64,000 nucleotides of DNA from Streptomyces sp. AM 2-1-1 (GTDB lineage: Bacteria > Actinomycetota > Actinomycetes > Streptomycetales > Streptomycetaceae): contig NZ_CP119147.1 of NCBI RefSeq assembly GCF_029167645.1, positions 434,001-498,000 of the forward strand, given 5' to 3'. Each line of letters starts with the position of its first letter. The first letter of the stretch is position 1. A program made the position numbers and the translations under genes. The notes under the pieces are model-generated. The model saw nothing but the letters and a program-made list of their open reading frames with translations. It ran no database searches and was not told where the DNA came from. Of the stretch, positions 63,515-64,000 are shown one piece after another.

Positions 63515-64000
63515 TCAGGCAGCCGCGTCTCCCGGCGCGGGAGCCGGACCGCCGGTGCGCTCCCGGCCTCCCGGGTACGCCCCGTGCGCGAAGTCCGGCA
63601 GCGCGCCGTCCGCGTCCGGGGCGTGGCCGGCCGTCCCCGGCGCCCCGGCATCGCCGTCCCCCGTGAAGTCGGGGAGCCCGGGGTACGCCTCGCCGGTGAA
63701 GTCGGGGAGCTCCGGATACGCGTCCCCGGTGAAGTCGGGGAGCTCCGGATACGCGTCCCCGGTGAAGTCGGGGAGCTCCGGATACGCCTCCCCCGTGAAG
63801 TCGGGGAGCTCCCGGGTGGACGCGTCGCCCGTGAAGTCGGGCAGGTCCGCCGGATCCGGCCGCTCGGGTGCGAAGTCGTCACCCGCGTCCGGGCCGCCGG
63901 CCGTGGACTCGCCGTCGGGGCCCGCTGCGGACGGGCCGGAATCCGCGTCGTCCGCGAGACCCCCGGGACCGTCCGGGGCACCGGACGGGGAGGGGAGGAA
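63515..64000 (-). CDS. C-terminal part of an LPDFTG-repeat protein (cut by window edge)
   Basis: 161 codons, open from the window edge to TGA 63515; the N-terminus lies outside. The visible part is acidic, Asp/Pro/Gly-rich and carries seven copies of an 11-residue-type repeat (LPDFTGDAYPE, with variants LPDFTGEAYPG and LPDFAHGAYPG). No membrane segment and no terminal sorting tail: the end is GGPAPAPGDAAA. Family unknown; the repeat suggests a binding or spacer region. Confidence 0.7.
   Translation of the reverse strand, partial: FLPSPSGAPDGPGGLADDADSGPSAAGPDGESTAGGPDAGDDFAPERPDPADLPDFTGDASTRELPDFTGEAYPELPDFTGDAYPELPDFTGDAYPELPDFTGEAYPGLPDFTGDGDAGAPGTAGHAPDADGALPDFAHGAYPGGRERTGGPAPAPGDAAA
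63645..63815. repeat. 33-base direct repeats coding for LPDFTGDAYPE units
   Basis: GGTGAAGTCGGGGAGCTCCG-type units of 33 bases; two adjacent copies are identical and the flanking copies differ at a few bases. Recent tandem duplication inside a coding region. Confidence 0.85.

Noticed and set aside
63645..63815. LPDFTG repeats as sortase LPxTG signals
   Set aside because: The motif has an extra residue before TG, occurs seven times inside the protein and is not followed by a membrane helix and basic tail.

Overview
The window is about 64 kb of very GC-rich DNA. Almost every supported gene has GC-rich third codon positions. Start codons include GTG and TTG, and many genes overlap by 1 to 4 bases (ATGA, GTGA, TGATG). 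Gene content (ergothioneine cluster, ornithine-lipid pair, class E/F-type sortase, SpoIIE-type PP2C regulator, PAS-GGDEF-EAL protein resembling RmdA, many IS elements) points to a Streptomyces or close relative, probably an accessory-rich chromosome arm. No tRNA, rRNA, CRISPR array or replication origin was seen.

Layout. (1) 0.2-5.6 kb: a VOC protein, a leftward operon (29-residue membrane peptide, lipoprotein, atypical Nramp transporter, two PRC-barrel proteins) and a type IB topoisomerase. (2) 6.1-15.4 kb: a transposon-scarred island. It holds an IS1380-family element with a frameshifted transposase, a solitary second IS1380 left end, and a three-level nest (an IS5-family element inside another IS5-family element inside an IS3 element) with target duplications and gene remnants. 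Beside this nest lies the most unusual unit of the window: a predicted EACC1-like small protein followed by one protein joining a caspase-like protease, GAF, PAS and an altered GGDEF domain. (3) 15.4-30.4 kb: disulfide oxidoreductase and thioredoxin, LacI regulator, PemK/MazF-like toxin, PARG-like hydrolase, egtABCD, a predicted olsB-olsA pair, an orphan sugar-binding lipoprotein with a DasR-like site, dodecin, enoyl-CoA hydratase and a HAD phosphatase. (4) 30.7-37.8 kb: a three-gene phospholipid operon starting with a PAP2-lipid kinase fusion, a LEA-like repeat protein, and a UvrA-like ABC protein. (5) 37.9-45.4 kb: succinate dehydrogenase sdhCAB with a divergent LysR gene, an rmdA-like gene and a methyltransferase.

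(6) 46-51 kb: a cell-surface region with a Pro-rich anchored protein, a DUF4239-like membrane protein, two related secreted proteins that share a QGGLGGS motif before a C-terminal membrane anchor, a sortase, and a polysaccharide deacetylase. One of the secreted proteins and the sortase share a promoter-like sequence with identical spacing. (7) 51.1-57.5 kb: universal stress protein, ECF sigma factor with a convergent overlapping zinc-finger anti-sigma candidate, a LytS/LytT-type two-component system in an operon with a solute:sodium symporter, and an Fpg/Nei glycosylase. (8) 57.6-64 kb: a fucose-catabolism-like pair, a WS/DGAT acyltransferase, a large PP2C phosphatase with an anti-sigma-kinase-like domain, and the C-terminal part of an 11-residue-repeat protein cut by the window edge.

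All function assignments come from reading the sequence and recalling families; no database search was run.
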